Assembly (NCBI RefSeq): GCF_003205235.1
Contig: NZ_QJSM01000026.1
Location: forward strand, 62,001-126,000
Reading direction: 5' to 3'
DNA length: 64,000 bases
DNA from: Thermoplasma sp. Kam2015
GTDB lineage: Archaea; Thermoplasmatota; Thermoplasmata; Thermoplasmatales; Thermoplasmataceae
The position numbers were made by a program, and so were the translations under genes. Within the stretch, counting starts at the first letter, position 1; each line of letters begins with the position of its first letter. A model generated the notes under the pieces. That model saw only the letters and a program-made list of their open reading frames with translations. It had not been told where the DNA came from and searched no databases. This document shows, one piece after another, positions 9,342 to 16,723 of this stretch.

Positions 9342-9591
9342 TGTGTCTACTCCTCAGCCGAATCTTCGGATCTTCCTTCAGCGAAGGGACCTCTGCCTAT
9401 ATATCTGATTCAATATAGGCCTCATATCGTGCTGTCTATAGTCTGATGTTCCAACCGTCCCAATTCCATTCTCATCAGTCTTGCAGAATTTATATTGATT
9501 ATTTCTATTGAAGAAAGTCCATGTATCTCATCGCTGAAGCTGTTGAGATTTGCCGTTTCACCCAAACCCTGACTTCTCTATGAACCTTAAA
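9342..9591 (-). repeat. Interspersed repeat, copy A
   Basis: About 250 bases between the hypothetical gene and arginine deiminase. The left end (plus strand) is ACTCCTCAGCCGAATCTTCG and the right end is GTTGAGATTTGCCG followed by a CTTCTCTATGAA box. Both ends recur in copies B-H. On the minus strand one frame reads NLNSFSDEIHGL and then ARLMRMELGRLEHQ, matching the frames of copies B and H. A one-base deletion upstream breaks that frame, so it is not an intact gene. It also holds a CCTTC-agc-GAAGG hairpin. Confidence 0.8.
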
Positions 9592-9640
9592 CATGATGTG
9601 ACTGTGCTAGATTACTAATACCTCGTAAGTATACTGATTC

Positions 9641-10900
9641 ATGCGTTCTCGGGCTGAATGGTATCCATTGAAAGAGGTGATGATACACAGGCCTTCCATA
9701 GAAATCGAATATGCCATGCTTGCTCCAAAACCTTTTCTGTTTGAACGTGCATTCAATGTAGGGAAGGCTATAAGGGAACATCGGCGGCTGGAGGAGATAT
9801 TAGAAGAAGAGGGTGTAAGGGTTAGGAGGCTGGAGGATGAGATAATAGAACATGCAGAAAACTCCCCCGAATTCAGGAGAAAGCTTATAGAATATATACT
9901 TCAGAACATCCATTTCTATGGAAAGATGGATGAAGTAAGATCTGCAATGCAGGATCTTCAAAGAAATTTAGAAAAACTAGACAGTTCCACACTTTTCGAT
10001 TATATGGTCCTAGAACCGTCCATTGATCTGAAGACTGATTATGAGAACAGAGCAGTTTATCCTACCGTTTATTCCAATATTCCACTTGCAAATCTATATT
10101 TCATGAGAGATCAACAGGCTGTTGCTGATAGAGGTATGATCATTGGCAATATGAAACGAGATCAGAGAAAGAAAGAAACTGAGATCACCGAATTTTTCTT
10201 CAGAAATGCGATGGGGGAAGCAAATATTTTCAAGGTTCCGCAAAGTTCACATTTTGAAGGGGGCGATTTCATGCCGGCGGATAGTTTCAGTCTGATCGGC
10301 GTGGGGTTGAGAACTGATCTGAATGGTGCCTTCTCTGCTATGAATTCAGGCATGATTACAAGCGATGAGGTTATTATCGTAGAAAATCCGAAATACGAAT
10401 TCTCTAAAGGAGACAACATGGTGAATATGCACCTCGATACCTATTTCAATATAGCTGGTGATGGAATAGCCGTGACATCCATGTATCTGGCATCACGCGC
10501 AAAAGCAACGATATACGGAAGAGCATCATCAGGAAATTATGAAAGGGTAGGTGAATCGACCCTGCTTGACTATCTTAAATCAAAGAATTTCAACATAATT
10601 GATCTCAGCATACCGGAACAGCTGGCCTATTCTTCAAACTTTCTCACCGTCAGAGACAGACGAATAATATCGGTTGAGGTCAAAAGCGTTGTGAAGAGGT
10701 TAATATCAGATGGTGCTTTCGATGCGGTAACGGAGAATATAGTCAGACAAGAGCTTTCCAAAATGTCAGATGGGATCTTTCCTGACAGGAGAGACGTTTC
10801 ATCGGCAGGAATTGAATATATCAATGCCGAGCTTATAGAGTTAACAGGAGGATATGGCGGCGCCCATTGCATGACGGCGACATTGGAGAGGCAGAACTGA
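9641..10900 (+). CDS. arcA: Arginine deiminase
   Basis: Hydrolyses arginine to citrulline and ammonia, raising internal pH or feeding ATP synthesis when coupled to ornithine transcarbamylase and carbamate kinase. The guanidino-modifying-enzyme signatures are all present: FMRD at 154-157, EGGD at 206-209, HLDT with the catalytic His264, and the C-terminal nucleophile Cys410 in GGAHCMT. The 419 residues are the usual length. The ATG at 9641 immediately precedes the conserved WYPLKEVMIH. No arcB, arcC or arginine antiporter lies nearby. The gene is flanked on both sides by copies of the same interspersed repeat, which may point to past rearrangement or acquisition. Ammonia release would be useful at very low external pH, but that is inference. 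Confidence 0.94.
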   Translation: MRSRAEWYPLKEVMIHRPSIEIEYAMLAPKPFLFERAFNVGKAIREHRRLEEILEEEGVRVRRLEDEIIEHAENSPEFRRKLIEYILQNIHFYGKMDEVRSAMQDLQRNLEKLDSSTLFDYMVLEPSIDLKTDYENRAVYPTVYSNIPLANLYFMRDQQAVADRGMIIGNMKRDQRKKETEITEFFFRNAMGEANIFKVPQSSHFEGGDFMPADSFSLIGVGLRTDLNGAFSAMNSGMITSDEVIIVENPKYEFSKGDNMVNMHLDTYFNIAGDGIAVTSMYLASRAKATIYGRASSGNYERVGESTLLDYLKSKNFNIIDLSIPEQLAYSSNFLTVRDRRIISVEVKSVVKRLISDGAFDAVTENIVRQELSKMSDGIFPDRRDVSSAGIEYINAELIELTGGYGGAHCMTATLERQN

Positions 10901-10965
10901 CTAGATATGTGGATAAGCATTCCCTATCAATAATTGTGTATTAAAATTCTGCCTTCTTTCAATAT

Positions 10966-11245
10966 GCGAGCTACACCTAAGCTGAGTCTACTGATCCTAC
11001 TTTCAGTGAAAAGATATCTGCTCGTACTTGTATATTCTAGTTAGACCAGAAAGCACGATGACCAGGGGCGTGTATTGGAACTGCACCAGCTCTCCTCTCA
11101 TCAGTTTTGCACATTTTTCATTGAATTTCATGATTAGTTGAAGTTTGTGTATCTCATCGCAAAAGTTGCTGAGATTTAAAGCTCTTTCAGGTCCATCAGA
11201 TTCCGTTAAAAACTTCGTTAAACAGCTCAGGTCAATCATAATTTG
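10966..11245 (-). repeat. Interspersed repeat, copy B
   Basis: About 280 bases downstream of arginine deiminase. It is one of the fuller copies. The left end CTACACCTAAGCTGAGTCTA, a CTTTCA-g-TGAAAAG hairpin, a GTGTATTGGAACTGCACC block, a TTTTGCACATTTTTCATTGA block and the right end all align with copy H. The minus strand keeps an open frame of 78 codons containing RALNLSNF-DEIHKL and FNEKCAKLMRGELVQFQYT. The same frame is seen in H (60 codons) and, broken, in A. Confidence 0.82.
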
Positions 11246-11290
11246 TAAATCTTCATTGAAGCGACTTTAAACAGCATGTTTTTCATGACT

Positions 11291-11512
11291 CGTGAGCTAC
11301 TCCTAAGCTGAATCCTCGATTTTTCCTTTCATCGAAGAATCTCTATCTTTCCGGACATCCGTACAAGCCATATATCGCTATGACCACGGATGTGTATTCG
11401 GTTCGCACCGATCCTACTTAGGTATAATTCTATTGTGGGAATTCCGTGTATCTCTTGTTCGAAAAAAGAGTTTTACTGCTTCCTCCAAATCCCTAACCTC
11501 TCTATAACGACA
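11291..11512 (-). repeat. Interspersed repeat, copy C
   Basis: About 220 bases, only some 45 bases beyond copy B and in the same orientation. The left end GTGAGCTACTCCTAAGCTGA and the right end GAGTTTTACTGCTTCCTCC / CCTAACCTCTCTATAAC match copies D and G. The minus-strand remnant reads VRDLEEAVKLFFRTRDTR and stops soon after. The block encoding NEKC...LMR is missing, so this copy is internally deleted relative to B and H. Its right end lies 33 bases from the stop of the DUF998 gene. Confidence 0.82.
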
Positions 11513-11544
11513 GACCTGAAAAATAGGTGAAGACAGACATAGGT

Positions 11545-12132
11545 TTACTTCCAGGTCATCACATATATTATGACTATGATATCTATCACGATTATTCCGA
11601 ATATTTCGCTTTCGGCAACTGAACCCCATTTAACAGCATTCTCTATGAACCAAGAAATCATGATTATAATAATTGAAGAGAGACCGCTTCCGTAATTCTT
11701 CATCATCACTCTGGACAGACTAATGGTAAAAAATGAGATACTCGATAGTATGAAGAACCATATGGAAACGAAATTATGCGGATAGGTACCCTCATGATAT
11801 ATACCTATCAAGGCGAGGAACAGCCCAGATATTATAAAGAAAGAAAGCCCCGAAGTTTCGACCTTGTTCTTCGAATATAATATTCCAAACGATGAAAAGA
11901 TTCCTATAAAAAGACCAGTTAAAATCATTCCATCATTATAGATGAAGGGAAAGGTTGGAGCTGGATGCCCGTTCTGAATTAGGTTTCCTCCACCGAGATC
12001 ACTCAATGCATTATGAGTGACAGAAAACCATGGATTGAACATAATCGAAACCAGAATCGTGATCCATGCTGATATTATGGCCAGAGCTGACGTTATAAAT
12101 AGAGCTCTCTTGGAGTTTAAGGGCGGAATCAT
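11545..12132 (-). CDS. DUF998 family integral membrane protein
   Basis: About 195 residues with five to six hydrophobic helices. The N-terminal loop carries the DUF998 hallmark NPWFSVTHNALSDLGG, and HEGTYPHN follows the third helix region. The function of the family is unknown; it is a small polytopic protein of the cytoplasmic membrane. The open frame continues upstream through the tRNA-His gene, so a start inside that gene is not credible. I choose the ATG at 12130-12132, which directly follows GCATAATATTAAT and has a TATA-like TTTTTAAG about 25 bases upstream, the pattern of a leaderless archaeal message. It sits inside the repeat-rich stretch. Confidence 0.8.
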   Translation of the reverse strand: MIPPLNSKRALFITSALAIISAWITILVSIMFNPWFSVTHNALSDLGGGNLIQNGHPAPTFPFIYNDGMILTGLFIGIFSSFGILYSKNKVETSGLSFFIISGLFLALIGIYHEGTYPHNFVSIWFFILSSISFFTISLSRVMMKNYGSGLSSIIIIMISWFIENAVKWGSVAESEIFGIIVIDIIVIIYVMTWK

Positions 12133-12189
12133 ATTAATATTATGCAATTTGACCTTAAAAATTCCATGCAATGATATTCTGAACTTCAG

Positions 12190-12262
12190 GGCCGGGACCG
12201 GGAATCGAACCCGGGTCCGGGGATCCACAGTCCCCAAGGATAGCCACTACCCCACCCCGGCC
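12190..12262 (-). tRNA. tRNA-His (GUG)
   Basis: The minus strand folds as a complete tRNA. The acceptor is GCCGGGG with TCCCGGC, the anticodon loop is ACTGTGGAT giving anticodon GUG, and the T arm CCGGG-TTCGATT-CCCGG is standard. The base before position 1 is G and the discriminator is C, so the histidine-specific G-1:C73 pair is encoded in the DNA. There is no intron and no encoded CCA. Confidence 0.96.
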
Positions 12263-12410
12263 ATCGTATCAGAACAACAAATTGGAAATCGTAATATTCT
12301 AACGATTGATAAGCTTTTCCTTATTTTCCACATTCATGAAGGCAAATGTTTCGTTTCTGCAATGAAATAAAGGTTGAACATGATTAATTAGGATGATTTG
12401 ATGTGGGGCT

Positions 12411-13181
12411 ATGCCTTTATTACTTCTATTAATTCTGATCGGTATTTCAGTTGGTGCTCTGACAGGAATAACAGGAAGCAGCGGTGTTTTGATCGTTGTA
12501 CCGGCTTTGAGTCTCATGGGCCTTACATTTCAGGATTCCGTTGGAACAAGTCTTCTAGTTGACGTTATAACAACTTCGACTGTCATCTACGTCTATTTTA
12601 GAAACAAGAACATAGACATAGCCCCGGCATTGATAATGGGACTTGGTGCACTACTTGGAACTCAGATAGGAATAAGGATAGCCATAAGCGTGTCAGAGAC
12701 CCCGCTTGAGATAGCCTTTTCAATACTGACCATGGCGCTTGCTGTGCAGATGTTCAGAAGGGCGAGGGGCCATGGAATTAACATAAAGGAGAAGAACGCA
12801 GACAACACCAGATCGCATTTTTTTCTAGCATTTCTTCTTAGCATACCCGTAGGCGTACTAACTGGAACGCTGGGTACGAGTGGCGGAATAATGTTCATAG
12901 GTATACTTATGCTGTTATTTTCGCTTAGTGCTCAAAAGATGGTCGGAACGGCCACGCTTGCAATGATCTTTTCTGCTCTGAGCGGATCAGCTGGGTATAT
13001 CATTGTGGGAAGGATTTCCCTCTTAGATGCAGCCATAATAGGATCGATTTCGCTTATCTCAGGTTATTTTTTCTCGACAACAGCCAACAAAATAAGGGAA
13101 AGTTTGGTTTATGAGGCTATAGGTTCAATATTTGTCATAGTGGTTATAGTCGAGATAATGAAGATCACTGGATTTGTGTAA
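12411..13181 (+). CDS. TauE/SafE family permease (sulfite/sulfonate-type exporter)
   Basis: A 256-residue membrane protein with about eight helices arranged as two similar halves. Each half starts with a glycine-rich motif: GALTGITGSSGVLIVVPALS near 16-35 and GVLTGTLGTSGGIMFIGILM near 145-164. This duplicated pattern defines the TauE/SafE (old DUF81) permeases, which move sulfur-containing or organic anions across the cytoplasmic membrane. The substrate cannot be read from the sequence. A sulfur-related role would fit an organism that respires sulfur, and a cupredoxin gene follows, but the two are separated by a repeat copy. The start ATG immediately precedes the first helix. Confidence 0.88.
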   Translation: MPLLLLLILIGISVGALTGITGSSGVLIVVPALSLMGLTFQDSVGTSLLVDVITTSTVIYVYFRNKNIDIAPALIMGLGALLGTQIGIRIAISVSETPLEIAFSILTMALAVQMFRRARGHGINIKEKNADNTRSHFFLAFLLSIPVGVLTGTLGTSGGIMFIGILMLLFSLSAQKMVGTATLAMIFSALSGSAGYIIVGRISLLDAAIIGSISLISGYFFSTTANKIRESLVYEAIGSIFVIVVIVEIMKITGFV

Positions 13182-13324
13182 GTCAGCCAAGTGATGGGAA
13201 CGGCCATACATGATTAGCGATTCGGCATGTGCGGGTGCATAATCGGATCGGAATGAGCCCATCATTTTTTAAATAATGGTAGAGATGCCTCATCCATCAA
13301 TGCAAAATGCACAGGATGTTATTA

Positions 13325-13651
13325 TGTGAGCTACTCCTCAGCTGAAGCTTCGGATCTTCCTGCTTCAACGACCAAACTCGGTCCCCATACTGCCAGATCG
13401 CATTTTCCCGTCATTGGAAACTTTCTTTCGGATCACGTCTGGAAGAAGGGTTACGGAGGTTGCGATCTCCACAGGCGTCTATTCGGATCTCATCGATCCT
13501 ATTCAGTTATCATCCACTTGGTTTTCATGGATGATACAAGAGAATATGGGAAGACGATCTATAAATATTTCCATTGAAGGGAGTCCGTGTATCTCCTGTA
13601 CGAAGAGAGAGTTTTACTGCTTCCCTCAAACTCCTAACTTCTTTATAAAGG
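13325..13651 (-). repeat. Interspersed repeat, copy D, longest; its end supplies the promoter of the cupredoxin gene
   Basis: About 327 bases. The left end GTGAGCTACTCCTCAGCTGA and the right end AGTTTTACTGCTTCCCTCAA / CTAACTTCTTTATAAAGG are nearly the consensus, while the middle 170 bases resemble no other copy in the window. The minus-strand remnant is EVRSLREAVKLSLRTGDTRT. The terminal TTTATAAA box is about 35 bases before the cupredoxin start and is a good archaeal TATA element. Confidence 0.8.
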
Positions 13652-13680
13652 TTTAGGATCGTCCTGACGGAGGTGTCTAT

Positions 13681-14253
13681 TTGGAGAAAAGCAGGACAAC
13701 AATTATTATCGGAATTCTTATAGTTGTTCTTCTGCTTCTGACCGCTTCGATCATCGTTGAGCATCGAAGAACAACCGAAACCGGGTATCTAAGCGCATCA
13801 CAGTTAGAGGCACTGAACGCTACAACCAGCAACATTAGTGTTCTGCCGGATTCAAATGAGATATTCATAAACAGCAGTGCAACGATCCTCGTGATGCTCG
13901 GGCCAATGAATTCTCCCAGCATGTACAGCTTTGAAATTTTTGGACTGTATAATCCTCATCTTATAATAAGAGTCGGAAGTCTTGTAAGGTTCTATGCAGT
14001 CAATGTAGACACGGACTCTTATCATAACTTTGTCATAACCGATATGGCTCCGCCGTATGGCTATACAATCATGGGGAACATGGGTGAAATGGGGTCAATG
14101 ATGCCATATCTACCACCCCAATCTGAAGGCCATTTTGCCTATTATGTCTATGATTTCAGTTTCGCCCAGACAGGGACTCTGTGGTACATATGCACATATC
14201 CAGGACACGCCGAACACGGGATGTACGGTGAAATAACCGTTTCATCAGCGTGA
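13681..14253 (+). CDS. Rusticyanin-like type I blue copper protein, membrane-anchored
   Basis: 190 residues. An N-terminal hydrophobic helix (about 7-25) acts as signal anchor, so the copper domain faces the acidic outside. The cupredoxin ligands are plain: His115 in SYHNF, then Cys171, His176 and Met181 in CTYPGHAEHGM. The Cys-x4-His-x4-Met spacing is that of rusticyanin and of sulfocyanin-like proteins. It would carry single electrons between extracellular or membrane redox partners and a terminal oxidase. The TTG start has a strong GGAGGTG ribosome site at 13669-13675. The promoter TATA box appears to lie in the end of repeat copy D. The partner oxidase is not encoded next to it. Confidence 0.88.
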   Translation: MEKSRTTIIIGILIVVLLLLTASIIVEHRRTTETGYLSASQLEALNATTSNISVLPDSNEIFINSSATILVMLGPMNSPSMYSFEIFGLYNPHLIIRVGSLVRFYAVNVDTDSYHNFVITDMAPPYGYTIMGNMGEMGSMMPYLPPQSEGHFAYYVYDFSFAQTGTLWYICTYPGHAEHGMYGEITVSSA

Positions 14254-14296
14254 AGAAATTGAAAGAAGACAAGTATTCCGCAAGCCATTATTAACT

Positions 14297-14540
14297 TGAA
14301 TATTCAGAACTTACTTTCAAGGAAGAGATCTCCGGCCAGACATCTAATTCATTCTGGATCTATCAATAGTGCACACAGGCTTGTATTCGAGCTTTACCAA
14401 GGCCATTCTCATAGGGCCATTCTTATAAGTCTTGAATTATTTTTCATTAAATTCTATCATTGGTAGAAGTTCGAGTACATCATGGTCAAGGATGGGAGTT
14501 TTATAGTTCTTATAGAAACATAAATTTCCTATAAAATTGG
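14297..14540 (-). repeat. Interspersed repeat, copy E, degenerate; fills the gap between cupredoxin and thioredoxin reductase genes
   Basis: Within the 380-base gene-free stretch 14254-14633. Recognisable blocks in family order are TTACTTTCAAGGAAGAGATCT, TTGTATTCGAGC-TTACCAA, TTCATTAAATTCTATCATTGG-AGAAGTTCG, and a final GGGAGTTTTATAG. All are diverged and no long frame remains. Nothing else was found in this gap apart from AT-rich sequence near 14555-14590. Confidence 0.6.
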
Positions 14541-14633
14541 ATATATCGAATCAATGATCCGTTTCAAAAAATATAGGTACATATTTATATTGTTTGAATT
14601 CTAACTTTGAGCGGTGGTATCGTCGGCGGATCT

Positions 14634-15593
14634 CTACTTTCTTGATATTGAATCGGAATACATTGAGAGTGCCGCCTTGCAGCCGTCACCCACCGCTGAA
14701 GCTATCTGGGCGAAACTTCCAGAGGTGACGTCTCCGGCAGCGTAGATGCCTGGGACGCTTGTCCTCTGTCTGGAATCTACGACTATGTAGCCTCTTTCAT
14801 CCAACTTTACGCCGCTGTCCTTCAAGAAGGATGTCTGTGGGATTAGGCCGACGTACACAAAGACTCCGTCTGTTTCAATGACCTTTTCCTCTCCACTTGT
14901 TCTGTCTTTGTATCTAACACCTGTTACCTTCTTTCCATCCCCCACAATCTCAGTTACCTGTGCATTCATAATATATGGTATCTTCCTGCTCTTGATCTCC
15001 TGTACGTAGGCATTTTCGCACATGTATTTGGGCATGTATTCGATTATAGTTACATCTTTCACATATTCGCTCATGGATATGGCCGCTATGGCTCCTGAAT
15101 TTCCTCCACCTATAACAACGACTCGCTTTCCCTTGAACAGGTATCCATCACATGTGGAACAGTAAGAGGTCCCCTTTCCAAAGTATTCAGATTCACCTTT
15201 AACGCCAAGATGCTTATGCGTTGTTCCTGTCGTAATCACAACATACTTCGCATGATAGATATCGTCGCTGGTCTCTATATCGAATCCACTTGCGGTCTTC
15301 TTTATGGATCTGACCTCCACACCTTCCCTGATTTTTGCATAGTTAGCAGCATGATCCGAAAAAAGTTTTGCGAGTTCAGAGCCGACTATGCTTTTGAATC
15401 CAAGATAGTTTTCCACAAGAGGTGCCTCTGCAGTCAGGCCGCCCGCAACGGATTTGTCAAGGATCACGACTGAGAATCCGGACCTTGCAGCATATACTGC
15501 AGCAGAAAATCCTGCTGCGCCTGCACCGACTATGACAACATCAAAGTCTCTTTCTTTTTCCTGTGATGATACTGCATGTAAGTTAAATTCCAT
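14634..15593 (-). CDS. trxB: Thioredoxin reductase, unusual NADPH-site variant
   Basis: 319-residue low-molecular-weight flavoprotein disulfide reductase. FAD binding uses GAGAAG (23-28), the redox pair is C145-STC148 followed by DG, and the C-terminal FAD motif is GIYAAGDVT. A second glycine motif GGGNSG (162-167) is present. The HRRxxxR-type segment that normally binds the NADPH 2'-phosphate after the next strand is replaced by IIEYMPKYMCE (183-193), so ordinary NADPH use is doubtful. I recall that the T. acidophilum enzyme was reported not to use NADPH. It would keep thioredoxin reduced in the cytosol with another electron donor. Single gene. Confidence 0.95.
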   Translation of the reverse strand: MEFNLHAVSSQEKERDFDVVIVGAGAAGFSAAVYAARSGFSVVILDKSVAGGLTAEAPLVENYLGFKSIVGSELAKLFSDHAANYAKIREGVEVRSIKKTASGFDIETSDDIYHAKYVVITTGTTHKHLGVKGESEYFGKGTSYCSTCDGYLFKGKRVVVIGGGNSGAIAAISMSEYVKDVTIIEYMPKYMCENAYVQEIKSRKIPYIMNAQVTEIVGDGKKVTGVRYKDRTSGEEKVIETDGVFVYVGLIPQTSFLKDSGVKLDERGYIVVDSRQRTSVPGIYAAGDVTSGSFAQIASAVGDGCKAALSMYSDSISRK

Positions 15594-15709
15594 GCCCCTT
15601 CATTATTAATTTATTAAAAAGATTAACTGTATCAGCCTATGCTAACGGATCTCTCATGCTCCGCGGATCGGCTACAATAGGATGAGCAGGATGAAAATGG
15701 ATCGATGAA

Positions 15710-16666
15710 TCAAATGATGGCTTTGAGTGCCTTGGACAGACTAAAATCTATCCCGAAGTGCCTTAGATCTCTGGATATCAAAGGAAGATATCTTATATTT
15801 GAAAAGTTTACAAGCATCCCTCGCTGTACACGGCTGACAAATTCTGAAAGGGCGTAATAAGCAGAGAAATTCTTCTTAAGACTACGGACATATCTGTCCT
15901 CAATTTCATTCAGAGTGCCACCTTCAGATATGGATCTGTAGAGCAATTCTGCAGATTCTATGGATGGAATTATTCCTTCACCAGTTAGCGGTGATACGGT
16001 TCCAATTGCCTCGCCTATTCCAATTATATTGCCTTTCACAGCTTTTTCGAATAAAGGTTTCATCCGTATCTTCCTGCCTGTTATCCTCAATCTTCGATAA
16101 GCATCTATGAAGGCAAGATCCTCACGCCTTATTGAGCCGACGCCCACATGCGATAGGCCTGACCCAAGCGGGAATTCCCATAAATATCCACTACCATTCT
16201 TTAAGAATAAAAAATAAAAATCGTCATGGATCTGCGAATCTGTGAGATACTCCTTTGTGAAATATGTCACATCATCAGGCGTCTGCCCTAAATAATATCT
16301 GGAGACCCCGGTTGCATCAACGATGATATCTGTTTCTCTGTTATTTTTAATATCTATATCTCTTCGAAGATCTTCTTGAAGCCTGTTGCGATCGAATGTT
16401 ATGAGGCCTGATGGCCTAAAGTCAACCATAGAACCATTTTCTCCTGCGAATGTAACGTTTTCTGCCCAGTGTAATACATAGCCTTCAAAATCAAGATCGA
16501 TTTTTGACATGTACTCCTTCATCTGGTTGAAATTCGTTCCATACGCACACGGTATGTAATGGTTCGGTCTCTTGACATCGAAGGCATCAACGTCGAAACC
16601 TGATTTTTTCAATCGTTTATAAAGATAAAGACCAGATATACCGAGACCCATCACAGAGATTTTCAT
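15710..16666 (-). CDS. Geranylgeranyl reductase-family flavoprotein
   Basis: 318-residue FAD protein. The N-terminal Rossmann motif is GLGISGLYLYKRL (7-19), and the IPCAYGTNF segment near 38-46 occupies the place of the conserved Cys-containing PCG-type motif of geranylgeranyl reductases. The second FAD motif is GIGEAIGTVSPLTGEGI (about 216-232), typical of the GGR/PHBH class. Members hydrogenate isoprenoid chains of archaeal lipids or menaquinones at the membrane. It is shorter than the main archaeal lipid reductase (about 390-450 residues), so the substrate may differ. It is transcribed alone, 43 bases or so after any upstream gene on that strand. Confidence 0.75.
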   Translation of the reverse strand: MKISVMGLGISGLYLYKRLKKSGFDVDAFDVKRPNHYIPCAYGTNFNQMKEYMSKIDLDFEGYVLHWAENVTFAGENGSMVDFRPSGLITFDRNRLQEDLRRDIDIKNNRETDIIVDATGVSRYYLGQTPDDVTYFTKEYLTDSQIHDDFYFLFLKNGSGYLWEFPLGSGLSHVGVGSIRREDLAFIDAYRRLRITGRKIRMKPLFEKAVKGNIIGIGEAIGTVSPLTGEGIIPSIESAELLYRSISEGGTLNEIEDRYVRSLKKNFSAYYALSEFVSRVQRGMLVNFSNIRYLPLISRDLRHFGIDFSLSKALKAII

Positions 16667-16723
16667 CCAGTATCATCATTTTCCAATTATTATATAAAGG
16701 TTATGTATAAAAATAATATCGAT

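Noticed and set aside
12133-12237. N-terminal extension of the DUF998 frame
   Set aside because: It runs through the tRNA-His gene, so the amino acids reflect tRNA sequence; the ATG at 12132 is preferred.
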